Notes: a model not told the origin generated them from the sequence alone. Positions 21,340-34,763 are shown, counted from the first letter of the stretch. The stretch: 64,000 nucleotides of DNA from Mesocentrotus franciscanus (GCA_037976565.1 CP137671.1:19163910-19227909); one strand, 5' to 3'. A program made the numbers and translations.

Positions 21340-23160
21340 ACTATTACTGGTAAAGAAATTATAGATATTGTAGACAAACTTAAGCCTAATTCTATTACAG
21401 GTTATGATGACATAGATATCAAATTAATAAAACGGATTATACATGATATGTCATCTCAGTGCAATATTCAACCAATGCCTTAAATGTAGAGAGTTTCCTA
21501 CATCGTTAAAGATAGCTCGAGTTACACCCATTTTTAAAAGCGGTTCACCAGGAATGATATCTCATTTAGGTCCAATTTCTGTGTTACCTGTATTTTCCCC
21601 AAAATCTGAAAGGTGTATATAAACCAGAGTCTTAAATTTTATAACAAAGTGCAATATTATAAATAATAGCCTGTATGGATTTAGAGCTGGACACTCTACA
21701 CCTTCAGCTCTGATAGATTTTGTTCACAAAGTTGGAAGTGCAATAGATAATGAAGAAACAACAATTGGCTTATTTCTTGATCTTACAAAAGCGTTTGACA
21801 CTCTTGATCATAGTGTTTTGTTAGAGAAAATGTATATATATATATATATATGGAATCAGGGGTATAACATTGAAATTATTTAAAATTTATTTATCAGATC
21901 GAAAACAATTTGTCACATTTAAAAAAAATCACATTACAGCTTATTAGATGTGGAGTACCACAAGGTTCCATTCTTTGACCACTTTTATTTATTTTGTATA
22001 TAAATGACATTGTTTATGCTTCAAACATTTTGAAATGTATTCTGTTTGCAGATGACACTTGTAATTTTCCTTTCACACAAAAACAAACATACTCTTGAAA
22101 CTACATTTAATATTGAGATTAGATTAATTGTTCAATGGTTTTATACTAATAAACTTTCCATTAATGAAAAGAAAACAAATTTCATGATTTTTACCAAAAA
22201 GAAAAAAAAATCAATAAAAGTAAAACTTGGTAATGTAGAATCGATATTCAGAGAGCTTCATATGCAAAGTTGTTGGGTGTTATTATTGATGATAATCTCT
22301 CTTGGTCAAATCATATTGGTGACATCTGCAACATTTTGTCTAAAAGTATTGGTATCATGAACAGATTGAAATATCTCCCTACAAGTATTCTCAAAATGAT
22401 ATACATGTACTATGCAAGTGTACCCTTACCTACATTATGCTATTATTGTCTTGGGCAATGGTGCTTTAATTCATCAAGATCAATTGCAATAAGTTACAAA
22501 ACGTGCAATAAGAATTAATAATCATTCTTCTTTTCTTGCCCATACCAATCCAATATTTTACTCATTAAACATGTTGCAATATAGGGATGTATGTTTATCA
22601 CACGTAGGTGTTTTCATGTATTAATGTCATTACAATCTTTTGCCTGATTCTATTTCCAAACTGTGTTTATTAAACTGTAATATTCATAGTTATAGTACTA
22701 GAAATGCTTAAAATTTACATTTGACATTGACTCGTGCATTAATCAACCAAATACTAATTTTTTTCCAAGGACCGTTTCAGTGGAACACTCTTCCTCATTA
22801 CATACATAATTCTGCTAGTGTCAATGTATTTAAATGTAGGTATAATAAATTTCTTTTGGGTAAATGACAATAATCATTTGAATTCAAGACATATTGTTTT
22901 TGTTTGTTTGCATGTGTGTTTGATGTTTTGATTTATGTCTTTGTGTAATGTTCAGTAACGAATATATTTCATACTTTTTATTTTCAAAACTGTGTCAACC
23001 TTTATCAAAGGATTATGTTTCTATTGAGGTTGCATTCCTATTCAGTTTATTTTTATGTCCTTGTCCAATATGTTTTTATGTGTATTTCATGTAAAATATC
23101 TGATTGTTATATGTAATTTTTTTGTTTTTTAACTGAATGAAATAAAATTGAATTGAAATA
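21340..23160 (+). pseudogene. second decayed LINE reverse transcriptase
   Basis: Pieces in changing frames give, in order: SITGYDDIDIKLI, IARVTPIFKSGSPG, LYGFRAGHSTPSALIDF, GLFLDLTKAFDTLDHSVLL (motif A, near 21770-21828), LFADDT (motif C, near 22041-22058) and LLGVIIDDNLSWSNHI (near 22265-22312). This is the usual order in a non-LTR reverse transcriptase. A TA microsatellite, stops and frameshifts interrupt it. It ends near AAATAAAATTGAATTGAAA at about 23140-23158, which resembles a LINE 3' tail. Confidence 0.75.
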
Positions 23161-23840
23161 CACGCACAAAGACATAGTAAACAGACGGCTGGATAGACCA
23201 TTTTCAGCTGCACTTGCATAGTGCAGCTGGTCTTCCGTGGGGACGAGAAAGAAATAGAAGAAGTAGTGGAAAGAGAAGTAGCGATTTAGTCTTTCAGCTC
23301 GAGACAAACTAAATGGGGTGAAGGACGGAGAAGGGGTAGCACAGTATATACATATACTATGATCATCGGTTTATTTACATGTTATATAAACCTAAAGATA
23401 CAAATTTTTTTCAATTTTATCAAAAACATGATTACAGTTTTGTCCTCGACTACCATTAATTTCGTTTTGTCCCGAGTTATTATGTTTCCTTTGTTGTGCA
23501 AGTTTGATCCACAATAACAACACAGTGGTAAAGAAGGATTCATACCAATGCAAAGGCCCTCCCTGCTATAATTTTGTGAATACTACGCAAAGCAAATAAG
23601 TTTTTAGTCCCCCCACACTGCAGTTTCGTTTGAAATGGTTTAAATGGAATGCTCTTTATAATGTATATATATATATATATAAGGCCACAAGATTTTAAAA
23701 CGAAACAAAACTTGGAATTCATATTTTACATATTAACCTAATTGTTTGTAGTCTATGTGATTACCTCATGTTAATGTTAGTCACTGCTTATCTCCAAAAA
23801 AATATAATTCGTGATTTTTGTATTGGTTATTTTCCCATAG

Positions 23841-23954
23841 ATTTCGTCGAATTTGGTCGAATAAAGAATCAGACGTCCTTCTACCTAAGGTTGTTCAAGC
23901 AGATTGACAAGGCTTTTCACCCATGAGAACAGTCTCCTAGATACTCGTTCCATT
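23841..23954 (+). other. probable 5' UTR part of first coding exon, copy 2
   Basis: A splice acceptor TATTTTCCCATAG ends at 23840, matching copy 1. The start codon is placed at 23955 by homology. The frame is open further upstream to about 23904 here but has no ATG. Confidence 0.4.
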
Positions 23955-26900
23955 ATGGCAGGTAGATGCCCCACTCCGTGCAGTGTAGATGAAAACAAGG
24001 GAAGCACTATCCTCAGTGATACTGAATCAGTATCATCCGTTTCAAGCAGTACCACAGGCCAACGCAGAAGGCCTAGGAAGAGAGACAACAGGAACAAAAA
24101 GCAGACTCACAAGGACCTTTTCGGCCCAGAACTTACAGTACGAGAACTGAATCACCTTCGACAAAATGAAAGCAACATGGCGATTGCATTGAGAGCTCGG
24201 AAACCACTGTTGGAAACTCTCCTCCTTCATGATGACTTGGGGGATGATATGATGGCAAGTCTCCTAGATGTTCTCCTCTCAGTTTCAAAGATAGGAGGTG
24301 ATGATGCAAAGGAGGTATATCGATTCTTAGCAAGCAGGCAGTTCATCCAAGTTCATCTACTTCTGCTTGTCCTGAAGTGCAGGATGAACCCTGATTCGTG
24401 CTGTAGTGGGAATGCCCTCCTGAAAGCCATATCGGTTTTGATGGCATTTTACCAGTTTGGGTGTGGAAGTACCGAAAGCTTTCAGATGGTTGCAACTGTG
24501 ATACATGATATGATTGAATATGGTCTGGACATTCCTGAGAGAAAAGGTTATGCAAAAGGGCTTAAGGATGTCACGATGATACTCAACAACGAGGAAAGTG
24601 GTAAAGAAGAATCCGCCGAAGACATATGTAACATCCCCATATTTCCTACAGCAGGAGAAGTAGCTGATCCAGATACTGCAGGACTTCGTGATGCAACCGC
24701 TGAGGAGGGTCCTTCTGTGAAAAACTATCTGGAATGCCACTACCGACTTTTGAGGGAAGACATCGTACAACCCCTTCGGGCAGTGATTTCTAACTATCAC
24801 CAAGTAAAGAGAGAAATGGGGCTAGATGCGGCGAAGAGGAAATGCCATATCATTGATGATGTCAAATTGCATGAGATCATCACAACACATACATCCAAAG
24901 GTGTGACATTTCGTGTTCAGTTTGACACATCTTCCCTAGAGAATGTTTCATGGGAGACAACAAAGATCCTGTCTTTTGGAATTATGGTTTGCCTGACCAA
25001 CAACCACTTCCATGATATGATTTTCGCCACAATTGCCAAGCGGGACCCACAGGGGTTGAAGAAGGGATTTGTAGATCTCCGACTTTTAAGGCTAGAAGAT
25101 ACAAGATTGCTGATGTCAGGTGCTCACTTCTACATGATCGACTCTCGGAAGTATGTTGAAGAATCATTCGAGGTTCTGAATGCCATGCGGCAAATCGACA
25201 CCACTTTCCTTCCTCTGGTACCGCATGTTGTCTACCAAGCGGCAGAAAATGAGCATTTTCTTTATCTAAGGAAAGATCCTGACATGCAATACGACGTTGG
25301 TCCTCTGATGAAGAATGAACGAACTGCAAGGAGGTCTAGTCCTCGAACATGGAGAACGCCCCTACTGAATAAGGAGAAGTGGCCTGCAACTGATCAGCTG
25401 TGCGTCGATGAGCATCAAATGGCCGCGATACAAGCAGCTCTCACGAAGCAGTTGACTGTCATCACTGGTCCACCAGGGACCGGAAAAACGCATGTAGGTC
25501 TGAAGCTTATTCAGCTTTTTGTTCTAAATAAGGATCGATGGAGTGATATCACAGGTTCATCTCACGAGGGAAATGATGGTGGACCACTTCTCTTCATGTG
25601 TGCCAGTAAGGGAACTCTTGATGAATATCTTACTGCAGTGTCTTTCTTTCAGCGGAGCGGAATAGTGAGATGGGCTGGTCAATATACAAGGAAGTCTCTT
25701 CAAGAATATCAAATTGAAAATCTGCGTGAGAAACAGCCTGTGTCAACGGCTACTGAAGACCAGTTGTCTAGTGAGAAACTAGAAAAGTGCAAGAAGAGAC
25801 TTTGGGATGTACAGGACAACATAGCAAATCTTCGAACCAAGATGTTCCCAGAAGAGATCCTCAAAGTGGTCATGGATGAAAAACACTACCAGAAACTGAA
25901 AGCGGGGAAAGAACTGAAATCCTGTGCAGTAATCTTGGAGTGGCTTCTGTCAAACAACAGCTGTGGAGACGATCTTCGTAAGCTTGAGGAAGGTATTCCC
26001 TTCAATTTGTCCCGCTTTACGTGTCAGGATGGAGACGGAGGTGCATGGTTTGAACAGAATCTCCCATTTGTGCTCGACTCTCTAGCTCCCCACCTGTCAT
26101 ACCAGACAAAGAACTTTGTGAGTAAGCAACTTACTTCCAAGGACAAGATGACAGATTCAGAGTCAAAGAAGGTTGAAGATATGTGGAGACTGCATTCGCC
26201 AGATCGATGGAGAATGTATCGATTCTGGATTACCAAGTTGGAAGCCAGAGGCAATCAAAGAGCAATGGCCATCTTCAAGGAGATGGAACAGATCTGCCTT
26301 GATTGTCAGAAGATGCATGACGTCGTTGATGAATCTATTCTTAGTGCTGTCTGTAATAGGCATGACTGCTTCATCGGCTGCTAAGAACCGAAGGGTTCTA
26401 CAACGCATCAACCCACGAGTCATCATCATTGAAGAAGGAGCCGATGTTCTCCAGTCAATAACGTCGGGCGTAATCCCATCTGCCTGTCAACAGCTCATCA
26501 TCATCGGCGACAATGTCCCCAAAGAAGACCAATTTCAAGCAGTAAGGAAAATTGCAAACATGCACGGCATTCATGCTTCTCTTATGCAACAGTTGGTCAA
26601 CAGCAACTACTCCGTGTATGAGCTTAAAATGCAGCATCGAATGAGCCCAAATGCATCCAAACTCAGCCGCCAACTGTTCAGCTACGAATACCAGAGTGAC
26701 CAGTCAGTCATTGACCTACCATCAATTCCTGGAATTCAACACAACGTCTTCCTCATAGATCACAATGTACAATCATCTCCAGGAAATTACGAAGCCTCGT
26801 TCTTACTGGAACTGTTTAGCTATCTGCTAGGTCAGGGCTTTGCACGGAATCAGATCTCAATCCTTGTCTCATTCTCATTCTCAGCCCAGCAGAATCTCTT

Positions 26901-28117
26901 CGGCAATGACATGAAGGACCGACTTTTCACCGTTGATAACTTTCGAGGTGGGAATGACATCATCTTGTTCATGAGTAACGCAAGCGAAAGAAGGAGCAGG
27001 CCTGGATGTCTGCTTAGGGATCAACGTATCGCCACTGTGTTGAGCAGCGCAAGAAGAGGATTGTACATCATTGGCAATTTCTCATTTCTGTCCAGCCAAT
27101 GTACTATGTGGGCTAGGATCTTGGAAGAAGCCCGACGACTTGAATTGGTTGATAGCTGTCTGAAGTTAACATGCCCCATCACCCGGCTAATCCAATCAGC
27201 GTTTCCTCAGTAGATGGATTTCAGCAGCTTAAATATAAACATGGGTGTGGGTTACCATGTCAAGCTCGCCTAGACTGTGGTCATGGCTGTAAGGAAACCT
27301 GTCATGACCATGGCTCTGAGCAAGCAAAAGTCGTTTGCAAGCAGCCTTGCAACAAAATCATCTGTGAAAATGGCCATAAGTGCACCAGGAACTGCTCAGA
27401 ACCATGTGAAACGAAATGCAGAGAGAAGATGGAAAAACAGCTGTCATGTGGTCACTTCCAACGCCTCCCATGCCTTCTATCCCCAAGACATGCTACATGT
27501 AGAGATAAATGTGAACGGCTGCTTAGATGCGGTCACAAGTGCAATGGCATTTGCGGAAACCCATGCAAGAAGGAAACTTGTGTTGAGAAGACAACAAAAT
27601 CCAACTGGCCTTGCAAACATACTGTGGAGGTGCGGTGCTGCGATGGCCCAGAATCCTGTCCAGAGCCATGTAACTTTGTCTTAGCATGTGGGCACCAGTG
27701 CTCCGGAACTTGCGGAAAATGTCGGCGTGGAAGACTCCATGTGGTGTGTCAACAGCCCTGTGGTCGGACACTTGTCTGTGGCCACTCTTGTGAGAGTAAT
27801 TGTGCGGCCCAGTGCCCTCCCTGCACGAAGCAATGTCAAAATAGATGTCAGCACAGTGAATGCAGGAAGTTCTGCGGAGAAGCTTGTATACCATGTAAGG
27901 AATCCTGTCTCTGGCGATGTCCTCATGTCTCGTGTACAAAGTTGTGTGGAGAACCTTGCGACCGAAAGCCATGTGATGAACCATGTAAGAAGAATCTCCC
28001 TTGCGGACATCCCTGCATTGGAATGTGTGGAGAAAGATGTCCCACCAAGTGCCGTGTGTGCAACAGAGAGGAAGTCACAGAGATTCTCTTCGGAAGCGAG
28101 GACGAAGAAGACACAAG
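23955..28117 (+). pseudogene. ZNFX1-like gene, copy 2, coding exon 1 with two frameshifts
   Basis: Collinear with exon 1 of copy 1 and nearly identical, with a few dozen amino-acid changes by eye. The N-terminal region and Walker A GPPGTGKT are intact in the first frame, which ends at 26384. Relative to copy 1, two bases are missing near 26347-26352 (between ESILS and VIGMTASS), shifting the frame. The homologous sequence stays open in the new frame through EEGA, GDNVPK, QHRM, DNFRGGND and LSSARRG. One further base is missing near 27176, returning to the original frame for the NFX1 fingers and the donor at 28117. A six-base in-frame duplication adds SF before SAQQNLF. The three missing bases sum to three, so about 275 residues are read in the wrong frame if translated as is. 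Either a very young pseudogene or a functional gene with sequence errors. Confidence 0.8.
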
Positions 28118-28542
28118 GTAGGAACCTGAGATCAATACTTGAATTTAACAGGAACAACTTGTACAGTCAGGTTTAATTTCTACACGAGACATTATTCTAG
28201 TTTTTTCTAAGTAAAATAGATCACGTACCGCAATACTTGGCAAAACAACCTGATATAACTAGACATACGTCTAAATCCCGCAATTTCGAGTTATGATGTA
28301 TTCTCTTTTTCGATGATAATTTACTAATTATAAGACGTTTCCGTAGTTTTCAAGACAGAAGAGTATTTGAGAGCGGTAACCTTTATTCAAACTAAACCGC
28401 AACATTAGCCCGAACTTGTTTGAATGTACATAATTATGTATTCATATATTCATGCAGTCCCCGATTTGTTTGAGACGTGATATTTAGCTGATTTTGATAC
28501 AGAAATAAATAAATATCATTGCTTTTGTTTTTCATCCTACAG

Positions 28543-28642
28543 GTTTGTTCAGCTGGAGGACTGTGGTCACGTGATCGAGGTCGAGTCTTTGGATCACTAC
28601 ATGAGCATGGCCCAAGATAGCAGCGATGACGTCACTATTCAG
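28543..28642 (+). pseudogene. ZNFX1-like gene, copy 2, coding exon 2
   Basis: A 100-bp exon with the same phase, splice sites (CCTACAG before, GTTATT after) and encoded peptide as copy 1. The exon itself is intact; it is listed as pseudogene only because the gene has frameshifts elsewhere. Confidence 0.8.
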
Positions 28643-29214
28643 GTTATTATTTTGTCCTTATCGTATTATGCTCACTCGGGTCTTCACTCAAATTACATTA
28701 AGTAATCATAATTACAATTACCCTTGTCCTTACTATGTGTTAAAAACTTAAGAAAGCGCCGGCGTTTTATTCGAGTGTCATGAATGAAATGACCATAGTT
28801 CGGGCGGGGCCATAAAACCAAACGATGATGTTATGACATGCATGGAAGACTACATGCAGCTATATGGAAGCCGAACATAATTATAGTCGAATTCTAAAGC
28901 TTTAAATAAAGCCAGTTTAAGAAGATGACCAAACGCATTACATGTAAGTCGATTTTCTTCATGTTCATCATTCCCTGTGTGATGAATCGTTATTCCAATG
29001 ATTGCACAGACATGGCCTACTTCTTGGTTTAACAAAATAATTGTGAAAGCGTAGAAAGCCGTAATTCCCACAATGTGTTAAATAAAATATTGATTTGGTG
29101 TTACTTTAAGCGGAATAAACACATCCGTTTTTGATGAGACACTACGATTGCGCACCTTAGTTATGGTTTATTATATTTTGTGATAATAATTTGTCATTTG
29201 GTTTTAAATTTCAG

Positions 29215-30641
29215 CTGAAAGGATGTCCCAAATGCAAGACGCCCATCCGAAGGAATCTCCGCTATGGTAATATCATCAAGCAGACCCTAGGAGATGTGGA
29301 GAATGTGAAGACTAAAATGAGAGGAAGCGAAGCAGAGATCGAAAGCAAGATGAACGAGCTCAGGGCTCAAATGTCTCTACTCAGAAGCCACACGACTTTT
29401 AGAGATAGATTTCTTGACGAGAGAGACGTGCGGAAACTGATCGAGGACTTGACGCAAATGAAACATCTAGAGAAGATACTCGCTCGTCTCAACAGATGCG
29501 CGTTCTTGCGAGCCATTGCCGATGTCCGTGCAAGGTGTCCACTGGAACAAATTTCACCTTTATGTTGAAAGTTCGAATGCATGCCTTGGAAATGCGACTC
29601 CGAGAACTGAAGAACGAAGTCGTTGGGGGAGAGCTGGATAAGTTCACGGATCAGCAGATGAACGACGTACAAAGAGAAATTTCTCGGGCTAATCTTCGGG
29701 CTCAGGCCATAACGGCTCTTACGCGCAACATGACCATGTTGAATCAAAACATGCAGAGTCGACATCTAAAAGCTTTCAACAGTGTCGTTGACAAGGATAC
29801 ACCATTTACCACTAAGGATGAAGTTCAGGCAACTCGGCTTCTTCGACAACTTAAGCAGGAGATAGGCCATGTAGTTCTTGGCATCACCGATCAAGAGCGC
29901 GTTCAGATTGTCAAAGCCATCGGTCTCAGTCAAGGGCATTGGTACAAATGTCCAAAAGGTCATGTTTATGCGATTGGCGAATGTGGGGGTGCTATGGAAG
30001 AGACCAAGTGCCCCGAGTGTGGAGCAAACATTGGTGGAGGGAGCCATCGTTTGACCGATGGTAACCGAGTGGCGAACGAGATGGATGGTGCTACTCAAGC
30101 TGCATGGCCGACTGGTGCCTTCGACTATGATGACTATGAGGAGGAGGAGGAAGAAGAGGAACTGGAGTTTGATCAAGAAGATATTGAAGAACAGTTTGAA
30201 ATTGAAAGGCAAATCAGGGAAGATCAGGAGAGAGAGGAGAGATTACGACAGGAAAGAGAACGACTTGCGAATGAGGAAAGAGAAGAAAGGGCAAGACAAG
30301 TCGCAAGGTTGGAGAGGATGCAAAGAGAGAGGGTGGAAAGAGAGAGACGAGAAACAGAACGACTTGCGAATCAGGAAAGACAAGAAAAGGAAAGACAAGA
30401 AAAGGCAAGACAAGAAACCCAAAGATTCGCAAGGGAGAAGAGGGTGAGGGTGGAAAGAGAGATACAAGAAAGAGAACGACTTGTGATTCAGGAAAGAGAA
30501 GAAAGGGCAAGACAAGAAACACAAAGATGGATAGAAAGAGAAAGGCGAGAGCTGTTGGACCGAGCTAGGAACGAAGAGAGACAACGTAGCCAAGGTAGAA
30601 ACGAACGCAATGCTGATAAGAAAAGTTGTATAATTTCTTAA
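29215..30641 (+). pseudogene. ZNFX1-like gene, copy 2, coding exon 3 with one frameshift
   Basis: Starts after TTTAAATTTCAG with LKGCPKCKTPIRRNLRYGN. One C is missing near 29530 compared with copy 1 (GTGCAAGG against GTGCCAAGG), so the entry frame stops at 29568 while the homologous frame continues open to 30641. The RZ finger (GHWYKCPKGH, CPECGANIGG), acidic run and Glu/Arg-rich helix are all preserved. The helix differs from copy 1 in the number and order of its internal repeats. The end is KKSCIIS, so the CaaX-type ending is kept next to two lysines. Confidence 0.8.
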
Positions 30642-31084
30642 ATGCACTACTTCTCATTTTCAGGTAAAAATGAAAATGGGTGAAAGCCCGATCAACTCTG
30701 ACTAGATCTTTGTTGAAAATTCACAAACTGCAGATGTTATTTGTTTGCTTTTCAATGCTCGTTATAATTCTGTTATGTCAATATTTAGGTTATTGTTCGC
30801 ACTTGTAATGTCTAAAAATCGTTATTTTGAAAGAATAACAGAATAATCTTGATTTCGTACTCACATAATACAACTGCCATTTTGTAAATATACTAAAGAA
30901 TGTTATTGTGCTATTGATGTTATTGAAAAAATGCTATCCATTTTTTAGTCATCTACATACGTCAAAAATGAAAATATAAGTTGACTAGTAGTTCAGGTAT
31001 CAATTCTACTGACAGAATATCTTATACATGTATATATTATGTATATCATACGACTTGAAAACGATTTGAATAAGTAATAATCAT

Positions 31085-31275
31085 AGTGGAGGTGTCGTGG
31101 TCTAGTGCAGTGGCGGATCTAGGGGCTGGCAAAAAAATATGACAGAATATCTTATACATTTATATATAGCATGTATATCATACGACTTGAAAACGATTTG
31201 AATAAGTAGTAAACATAGTGGAGATGTCGTGGTCTAGTGCAGTGGCGGATCTAGGGGGAGGGGGCTGGCAAATCG
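31085..31275 (+). mobile_element. hAT-terminus-like insert with local tandem duplication
   Basis: CAGTGGCGGATCTAGGGG occurs twice (near 31111 and 31240). The intervening stretch repeats the preceding genomic sequence (ACAGAATATCTTATACAT..CGACTTGAAAACGATTTG..GTCGTGGTCTAGTG). The CAGTGGCG start is typical of hAT ends. Copy 1 has an intact SINE at this place instead. Confidence 0.45.
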
Positions 31276-31639
31276 TATATGGGTAAATGTGATGGTAATT
31301 AAACAAAGATTGAAACGTAACTTACAATTTAACTTATTTAGAGGTAAGGTTCGATTTTTCAGTAACGCATTTCCTGGCTATTTATTGTACACAGGCCCAT
31401 TCCTTGTTATTTCTTAGGACTATATTAGCAGAGTATACTTCCCTTAATATACGTCCTTCCGTATACACCGATCATTTGTGACATGTTATCCCTTTTTAGT
31501 ATCGTTTAGAAGAACACAATTTTAGTCAAATAATTATTTCATCGCTTGTTAAGGTTCTGCAATTTCATTTTGCTTGACATATTATTATATTCATGTAGTT
31601 AGTCTTAAGTTATAGTAGTACTGAAAATCAGTCGTTACA

Positions 31640-31750
31640 CTATGGTGTCGTGGTCGAGTGGACACGTCAACGGACTCTGGATCACACTCGACCCAGGTGA
31701 TGTAAATGGGTACCTGGCAGGAATTAATTCCTTGAAATGCTAGAGCACCA
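31640..31750 (+). mobile_element. truncated tRNA-derived SINE relic, copy 2
   Basis: Counterpart of the relic at 14855-14965 with the same truncation; A-box-like GTGGTCGAGTGG is present and the B box is absent. Confidence 0.5.
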
Positions 31751-31829
31751 TAATGGCAGACGAGATAATAATTGTAGAGCGCCAGAAGTGTCAAGTCTGA
31801 CAGAAATGAGCATTATACAAGAACCCGCT

Positions 31830-31857
31830 ATTAGTATTAGTAGTAGTAGTAGTAGTA

Positions 31858-31902
<45 letters not shown>
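31830..31902. repeat. (TAG)n trinucleotide microsatellite
   Basis: Nearly pure TAG run, shorter than the homologous tract at 15063-15177. Confidence 0.9.
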
Positions 31903-32639
31903 TCAATACAATGGATTAATCATGTTTAATTGGTCAACATCGCAACATCTTCTGGCTGCACACCGTGTAAACATGAAAGCATATGGAAACCGATCCTGCA
32001 TTGCATTAGCTCTTGCTCCGTGGAACTCCTGCAAAATATGCGTTAATTTGGTTGAATAATTTGAAATACGATATTTGTTGTTGATTTTGTTTTCATAGTG
32101 AAAATAAGAAAGAAATTTAACAAGGACAAAGGTAAAAGACATGTACTTGGTCCTTATTTTAACGTTAGTACAGTACAAATTTGATTTATTAAAGTGGATT
32201 GTATTTGATAAGTAAAATCCTCGTGTGTCTTACAGAGAATTCGGTGGAAAAATATTTACGAGTTTGGAATCCTAATGTGTGATTTGAATAATTATAGCAT
32301 CTACTATCTTTGTGTGCTATCTTTCTCTACGAAGATGAGAATCATTGTTGGTAGATTATTGGTTGAAGACAAACTTATTTGCCGTTTATTCCGAACTCTG
32401 ATTTGTGATTCTTTTCCAGGAAGAGTGCTAACTTGTTGATTTCAGATTATGTTTTTGTTGGATGAAATAAAGTTTATCGAAACAGATTTCACGCTGCTTC
32501 ACCAAATCTCATTACGTTATAGTGCCTGAGAGATTAGACTTTCCCATATTGTGAACGCAGTGTGGTGAATTATTTGTTACACACTTTTAAAAAAAAGTAG
32601 TTCCAAATTTCACTCTGATCAATCAGTGATAGAAAGTTA

Positions 32640-32900
32640 CACCCCTCCTTCTCGGTGGCATAGAAAGGAGGGGGACGGAGATGGAGAAAAAAAAAGAGAA
32701 ATGGAAGTAGGAAAGGGAGGGAAAGATTAACATAGAATGAGAGATAAAGAGAAAGAGAGAGGGGAAGAGATTGAAAGAGAAGCGAAATGGAAGGGGAAAG
32801 GGAGGAAAAGAGAAAGATAGAATGTGAAATAAAGAGAAATAGGGAGTCGAGGGGGAGTATGAAAGAGACTTGAATGATATCGAAATAATAGTGGAGGACA
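32640..32900. repeat. purine-rich low-complexity tract
   Basis: Long A/G-rich run (GAGAAAGAGAGAGG and similar) that begins in shared duplicated sequence and is longer here than in copy 1. It marks the edge of the stretch unique to copy 2. Confidence 0.6.
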
Positions 32901-33213
32901 AAGGGAAATGCGGAGTCGTCCGTGTGTGTGTGTGTATGTTCATTCAGTGAGTGTACAGGGGCACGCCCCCTCCCCGGGCAAAGTAGAGGACGACAACAGA
33001 AGGAAGAATAAAAAGGGGATAGAAAGAAAGAAAGAATAAAGCATTGGCTGAAAAAAAAAATTTGTTTGCTTGCCTATCAGCATAATTACCGAAAACCTGG
33101 CTCATGCAGTTTTGAACAAAGACGGAGATCATAAAATAACAAAGATTTGAAACCACTTTGTCTCTTTTAATCAGTTACCAATTTTATTGAAAGTTCAGTA
33201 AGCTACTTCGGAG

Positions 33214-34763
33214 CAGAGGCGGCCCTCCGGGGGGGGGGGGCACAGTGCCCTCCCACTTTTCAAGCACCCGAAAAGTGCCCTTTTACATAGGAAAAGTGCC
33301 CCTTTAATTTTGTAAGAAGTGCCCTTTTACATAGGAATAGTGCCCCTATTAATTTGTAAAAGTGCCCTTCCCTTTTCAACTCTGATAAGTGCCCTTTTAT
33401 TTGGACACGTGCACCTTTCCTTCGACAAGTTCCCATTTTCCTTTGCAATAAGACATAGTGTCCATTTTCCATTCTCATAAGTGCCCTTTTTAATCTCTAG
33501 TAAGTGCCCTTTTCAGGTACGAGAAGTGCCTCTTTTCACTTTTGATAAGTACCCCCTTCACCTCTGATAATTGCCCTATCAAAATCTGAGAAGTGCCTCT
33601 TTTACTTTGTAAGAAGTGCCCTTCCTTTTAATAACTACCCCCATTTTAACTCGGATAAGCGCACCTTATATTTTCACATGTGCCCCTTTTCCTTTCTAAT
33701 AAGTGCCCCTTTTCCTAATGATAAGTGCCCCATTAAAAAAGAGCCCTTTCCCCTTCTCATAAGTGCCTCTTCTCTGATAAATAACCCTTTTTAGGTACGA
33801 GAAGTTACTCCTTTTCACTTCAGATAAGTGCCCCCTTCACCTCCGATAAATGCCCCTTTAAAATCTGATCGGCGCCCATTTTCTTTCAACTAATGCACAT
33901 TTTCCTTTTTTATAAGTGCCCCCTTTTCATTCACATAACTGCCCCTTTTTATATCTGGTCATTGCCCCTTTCCAGGTGCGATAAGTGCCTCTTTTCACCT
34001 CTGACAATTTCCCTTTTACCAATGATACGTGCCCCTTTTCGTTTCTAATAACGGACCTTTCCCCTTTTCACCTCTTATAAATGCCCCTATCAAGGTCTGA
34101 TGGGGCCCCTATTCCGTCGGCAAATGCCCATTCCCTATTCTCATGACTGACTTTTTCATCCCTGGTGAGTGCCCCTTTTTGAGGGTGTAAGAAGTGCCCC
34201 ATTTTCACCTCTGATAATATTAATACTCTTTGTACTTTGACACATGCTCCTTTTCTTTTTTGATAAGTGTCCCCTTTTCCTCTCATCATTAAACGCGCCC
34301 CTAATTTCAAGCGACTAAGAGCAATTTCCCAAGAGCTCGCTTGCTACGCTCGCACGCATCTATAATTGATATACCCATGTTACTTATCAAAGGTCTTTTC
34401 ATTCTTCTGTTATGAGAATGTGCTTATAACCCCATCAGAATTGGGTTTTTTCCTCTTTATAAGATGTAATTTTTCGCACTGCGACCTCACAAATCTTACA
34501 ATTTTTCCTCGCTCGCAAATAAATTGTCAGACCATCACACCCAACTGCAAAGCATGATGCTTAAGCAATATCTTGTATGGTGTATAAAGTGAAACAAATA
34601 TTGAAATCATCCCTGATAATGTAATCACAATGTAGGGGTATGTACCAATGTCTAAAAAATGGTATATTTTCGCTTTGAGATTTCCCGTTGTAGGTGCCCT
34701 TTTTCTAGAAAGTGCCCTTTTTTCTTGGTGCCCCCCACTTTGGAAGTCGCTCGGCCGCCCCTG
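33214..34763. mobile_element. non-autonomous hAT-like element filled with GTGCCC repeats
   Basis: The ends CAGAGGCGGCCCTCC and GTCGCTCGGCCGCCCCTG form imperfect inverted termini, and CTTCGGAG (8 bp) is duplicated exactly on both sides (33206-33213 and 34764-34771). That combination is characteristic of hAT insertions. Internally, 33230-34310 and the last 80 bp consist of degenerate units built around AAGTGCCCCTTTT and TGATAAGTGCCC, with no transposase frame. Minus-strand translations give repetitive Lys/Gly-rich peptides that reflect the repeat only. Confidence 0.75.
33230..34310. repeat. degenerate GTGCCC minisatellite
   Basis: Several dozen units of roughly 20-35 bp, each with GTGCCC(C)TTTT followed by a variable AT/C-rich spacer such as CACCTCTGATAA. 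Units are too diverged for a single consensus by eye. Confidence 0.75.

Noticed and set aside
23904..23954. Upstream start for copy 2 giving 17 extra N-terminal residues
   Set aside because: There is no ATG in that stretch, only TTG, and copy 1 has no equivalent open frame. The conserved ATG at 23955 is preferred.
26173..27213. A separate gene of 346 codons inside copy 2
   Set aside because: It is the out-of-frame middle of the ZNFX1-like exon between two frameshifts and aligns to copy 1 throughout.
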